This document shows, one piece after another, positions 61,245 to 64,000 of a stretch of DNA of 64,000 bases. This DNA comes from JAJFUV01 sp964561215. Lineage in GTDB: Bacteria > Acidobacteriota > Terriglobia > Bryobacterales > Bryobacteraceae. A program made the translations under genes and the position numbers. The first letter of the stretch is position 1. Each line of letters starts with the position of its first letter. The stretch covers positions 62,001 to 126,000 of the forward strand of contig CAZLOS010000002.1 of assembly GCA_964561215.1 (NCBI GenBank). The letters run 5' to 3'. Below the pieces are notes generated by a model, which did not search any database, was not told the origin of the DNA, and worked only from the letters and a program-made list of their open reading frames with translations.

Positions 61245-63125
61245 CTAGTGGATTTCGAACACCCCGAACACCAGTCCCAACTCGCGCCTGTCTCCTTCGG
61301 GCCTGAATACACGTCCGCTTTCGACCGTGATTTCGATTTCAGGTTTGCCCACCGCGCCGGCTGGCAACGGGTAGTCGAAAGTGAACTGCGAGTCGCCGCG
61401 CGTGATCTTCATCTCGGGCATGCGCACTCCATCCGTGGTCACGTGAAGCGGCAGCGGTCCGGCGTCCAGTTGACGCCGCGGGCAGTAGCCCTGGATCGAG
61501 AGCGTCTTCCCCGGCGCGTCGGGTCCCCTCAATCGCAGCGTTGCGCGGCGCGGCATCCAGCGGGAATGGTTGTCAACCGGATACCATGTGTTGCCCAACA
61601 GGTATGCGGTCAGCGGATTGGCGACATCCACTCGCGTCGGCAAGCGGTCGACGAAGCGCTGTGAAGCCGTCCGGCTGTAACGCCGCGTGATATTCACCAG
61701 CCGGTCTCCCCCCGCCTCATATACTACGAGTTGGTTGTTCTTGAGAGCGTGCAGTATAACCTGGGGCGGCAGGATAAACCTCTGGACGTCGCCCAGGGCC
61801 GGCCGGCTTACCGTGCGTTTCTCGGTACCCGGCTCCAGGTATACGTCCGAAACGCCGGCCGCTCGAAAGCAGCCGTCCATGATGCCGCCCCAGAACAAGG
61901 TGTCGTCCACGCCCGCCAGCAGGATGGCTTCACGCGGGTGCAGTTGGCGCGCTTCAACCACACCCAGCGTCATGTTCCTCACGCGTCTGGCCCGGTCGTG
62001 CCACCAGCTTGTCACGCTCTGCGCCTTGGGCACCGACACAACCAGGAAGAAACCGGCGAGTACGACAGCCGCCGCGCGCCATGTCCATAGCTTCCTGCCC
62101 TGCCTTGAAAACGCGAAGGCGACAGCGCCGGCTCCCAGGCAGGCCACTCCCATACTGGGCAGCGTCAGGTAGTAGTCGGTGATGTGCTCGCGCAACGGGA
62201 GCACCGGAGCCACTACGATAACGAAGCAGGCTAGGAAAAACAGCGGCACGCGGTTGCCGCGCCACGCCATCCAGACTGCAAAGCCCACCAGCGCCACGGT
62301 AAACAGCACCGTGCTGCCATAGAGAATCCACCTCAGGGGCGTGGTCGAGGGGAACGCCAGGGCGAAAGGTTCGAAGAACCAGCGCCAGTACGTCCACAGC
62401 GTGTGCGCCATCGACAAATCCAGGTGGATCGAGTACGTTCCGGCGGCCTGCTTCGGCGCCAGCCTCATGTGCAGAATCGTGAACAGGAGCGACGGCACAA
62501 ACAGCGGCAGTGTCTTCTTGAAGTGCCGCCGCGCGCACAGCAACGCGTAGGCGGCCGCGATTGCCGGATAAACGATGGTGGTTTCCATCACGAGGAATCC
62601 GGTGAGGAAGGGAATCCACTGCAGATAGAGATATCGCCGTTGGCCGGTCTCGTTGTACCGCAGGAAGAAGTGGAACGCGGCCAGCAGCAGGAATCCGCAG
62701 AGCACCTGCATGTACGCGCTGCTCCAGGTCATCGCCACCACCATCACGGTGTTCGACACCCAGAAAACCGGCGCCAGGAACCCGGCCAGCTTCGAGCCTG
62801 TCAGCCGGCGCACGATGGAACTCAACAGCACCAGGTTGGCGAACTCAGTGAGGAACACGCAGATGCGGAAGGGCAGCGGATCCACGCCGAACAGAGTGCT
62901 GAACAGCAGGAAGAATCCGCGCTCGCTCAACGGGCGGAAAGTGCCGTGCTCGGCGGGCGTGAAAATGGCGCGCAGCAGGCTGTTCGAATCGTAGACCTGG
63001 AAGCGCAGGCTCAGCCAGGCGAAGTCGTCGTGCAGAAACCAGATGGTCAGCCCTTTCCAATAGAGCGCCAGGCAGAACAGGCTGGGTAGAGTCCAATAAG
63101 CGATTTTGAGCAGACGTTCGCGCAT
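61245..63125 (-). CDS. GT-C-like multi-spanning membrane protein
   Basis: About 626 residues. The start chosen is the ATG of MRERLLKIAYWTLPSLFCLA, two bases after the galE stop, so translation is probably coupled. Ten to twelve hydrophobic segments reach about residue 400, and the first loop holds an acidic pair (WFLHDDFAWLS) typical of GT-C glycosyltransferases. The C-terminal 200 residues are soluble and periplasmic, perhaps lectin-like. A role in glycosylating a lipid or protein using the sugar nucleotides made by GalE is inferred. Confidence 0.7.
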   Translation of the reverse strand: MRERLLKIAYWTLPSLFCLALYWKGLTIWFLHDDFAWLSLRFQVYDSNSLLRAIFTPAEHGTFRPLSERGFFLLFSTLFGVDPLPFRICVFLTEFANLVLLSSIVRRLTGSKLAGFLAPVFWVSNTVMVVAMTWSSAYMQVLCGFLLLAAFHFFLRYNETGQRRYLYLQWIPFLTGFLVMETTIVYPAIAAAYALLCARRHFKKTLPLFVPSLLFTILHMRLAPKQAAGTYSIHLDLSMAHTLWTYWRWFFEPFALAFPSTTPLRWILYGSTVLFTVALVGFAVWMAWRGNRVPLFFLACFVIVVAPVLPLREHITDYYLTLPSMGVACLGAGAVAFAFSRQGRKLWTWRAAAVVLAGFFLVVSVPKAQSVTSWWHDRARRVRNMTLGVVEARQLHPREAILLAGVDDTLFWGGIMDGCFRAAGVSDVYLEPGTEKRTVSRPALGDVQRFILPPQVILHALKNNQLVVYEAGGDRLVNITRRYSRTASQRFVDRLPTRVDVANPLTAYLLGNTWYPVDNHSRWMPRRATLRLRGPDAPGKTLSIQGYCPRRQLDAGPLPLHVTTDGVRMPEMKITRGDSQFTFDYPLPAGAVGKPEIEITVESGRVFRPEGDRRELGLVFGVFEIH

Positions 63126-63127
63126 GG

Positions 63128-64000
63128 TCACGCCGCGGCGTATCCTTTCGGATGGCTCGTCTGCCACTCCCAGGCAGTCCGGATAATCTCGTCGATGCTT
63201 TCGAAAGCGGGTTTCCAGCCGAGCACGCTACGCGCCTTGTCCGCGCCGGCCACCAGGTGCGACGGATCGCCGGGGCGGCGCGGGCGAAATTCCGTTTTGA
63301 TCTCTTTGCCCGAGACGCGGCGCGCGGCTTGGATCACTTCCAGCACGGAGTTGCCGTGGCCGGTGCCGAGGTTGAAGAAGTTGCTCGCATTGCCCGCGGC
63401 CAGGTAGTCCAGCGCAAGAATGTGCGCCGAGCCGAGGTCCTCGATGTGGATGTAGTCGCGCACCGCGGTGCCGTCCGGCGTCGGGTAATCGTTGCCGTAC
63501 ACTTCGACGTGCGGAAGCCGTCCGCACGCGGCGGCCAGGACGTTGGGGATCAGGTGCGTTTCCGGGGAGTGGACCTCGCCGCATCGCTCGGTGGCGCCGG
63601 CGGCATTGAAATACCGCAGCGCGACGAACTTCAGGCCGTACGCACGGTCGCAGCTCTCCAGAATCCGTTCCATGAAGAACTTCGTCCAGCCGTACGGGTT
63701 GGCGGGCCACTGCGGGTGGCCCTCGGTGATGGGCACGGTCTTGGGCTCGCCGTACGTGGCGCAGGTGGAGGAGAATACGATCCGCTTCACTCCAGCCCGG
63801 ATCAACGCCTCCAGGAACGACACGCCCTCGGCCGAATTGTTCTCGAAGTACCTCAGCGGTTCGGCCACCGACTCGCCCACGTAAGCGAACGCGGCGAAAT
63901 GCACGCAGGCGTCCACCGCGTGTTCGCGGGCGATCTTCGTCACCAGTTCCTGATCGCACACGTCGCCCCGATAAAACGGAACGCCCTCGCGCACCGCTTC
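63128..64000 (-). CDS. galE: UDP-glucose 4-epimerase, partial (continues past the right edge)
   Basis: GalE interconverts UDP-glucose and UDP-galactose. The 290 visible residues include FSSTCATYGEPKTVPI (active-site Ser/Thr), YGWTKFFMERIL (Tyr-x-x-x-Lys pair), and the C-terminal EFRPRRPGDPSHLVAGADKA. The N-terminal cofactor loop is beyond the window edge. The frame remains open to base 64000, so the true start is outside. The GT-C gene follows 2 bp after the stop. Confidence 0.93.
   Translation of the reverse strand, partial: EAVREGVPFYRGDVCDQELVTKIAREHAVDACVHFAAFAYVGESVAEPLRYFENNSAEGVSFLEALIRAGVKRIVFSSTCATYGEPKTVPITEGHPQWPANPYGWTKFFMERILESCDRAYGLKFVALRYFNAAGATERCGEVHSPETHLIPNVLAAACGRLPHVEVYGNDYPTPDGTAVRDYIHIEDLGSAHILALDYLAAGNASNFFNLGTGHGNSVLEVIQAARRVSGKEIKTEFRPRRPGDPSHLVAGADKARSVLGWKPAFESIDEIIRTAWEWQTSHPKGYAAA

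Overview
The window is chromosomal DNA of a high-GC, Gram-negative-type bacterium, most likely an Acidobacteriota of the Solibacter/Bryobacter group. The best evidence is the secreted NHL-repeat protein at 14794-17574. It ends in the C-terminal domain typical of that group (the 'Solibacter C-terminal' family, TIGR03437). Many Tat- or Sec-exported carbohydrate genes, a BamD-type lipoprotein and small dispersed intergenic repeats agree with this. I see no rRNA, tRNA, CRISPR array, intact insertion sequence or prophage. Placement below phylum is an inference.

Left part (1-14.7 kb): an edge-truncated DUF3108 gene, then a minus-strand run of ABC exporter, DapA-like aldolase and RidA. A plus-strand M15 peptidase and truB follow, then glmU-yvcK (cell-wall precursor supply and its regulator) and a TPR protein. 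Next is a 49-residue zinc-ribbon protein behind a near-consensus sigma-70 promoter, missed by a 60-codon cut-off. A sulfatase and a GH127 enzyme form a polysaccharide-degradation pair, followed by an orphan hypC and a secreted matrixin protease.

Middle (14.7-31.8 kb): the NHL protein, a Pit phosphate transporter with its DUF47 partner, ttcA/rsmB head to head, rpe, and a bamD gene broken by an in-frame TAA. Two receiver-only regulators, purB with an MBL hydrolase, and a secreted Gfo/Idh oxidoreductase follow. The last is divergent from a 970-residue secreted protein that may represent an unclassified glycoside hydrolase.

From 31.8 to 46 kb: a tightly overlapping trio (methyltransferase, GT-C glycosyltransferase, transglutaminase-like), then secreted sugar-related genes. 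Two of these are damaged: a sulfatase missing its catalytic N-terminus and a frameshifted glycosidase remnant. Then come rarA, a TrmH-type methyltransferase, a DUF218 protein and a sialidase-like protein.

Right part (46-64 kb): a LytTR regulator divergent from inositol-phosphate synthase and an SDR epimerase; a gene-poor, AT-richer islet with a ribbon-helix-helix protein; a compact ackA / GH36-like / pta / HDAC-AcuC-like run linking acetyl-phosphate metabolism to deacetylation; a PH-like membrane protein, a second DUF218 protein and a second ABC exporter; glgC; and a GT-C membrane protein coupled to galE, which runs off the right edge.

The points most worth following up are the interrupted bamD, the four-copy dispersed palindromic repeat, several head-to-head gene pairs separated by only 20-51 bp with -10 boxes next to the start codons, the acetate/deacetylase cluster, the orphan hypC and the large uncharacterised secreted protein.
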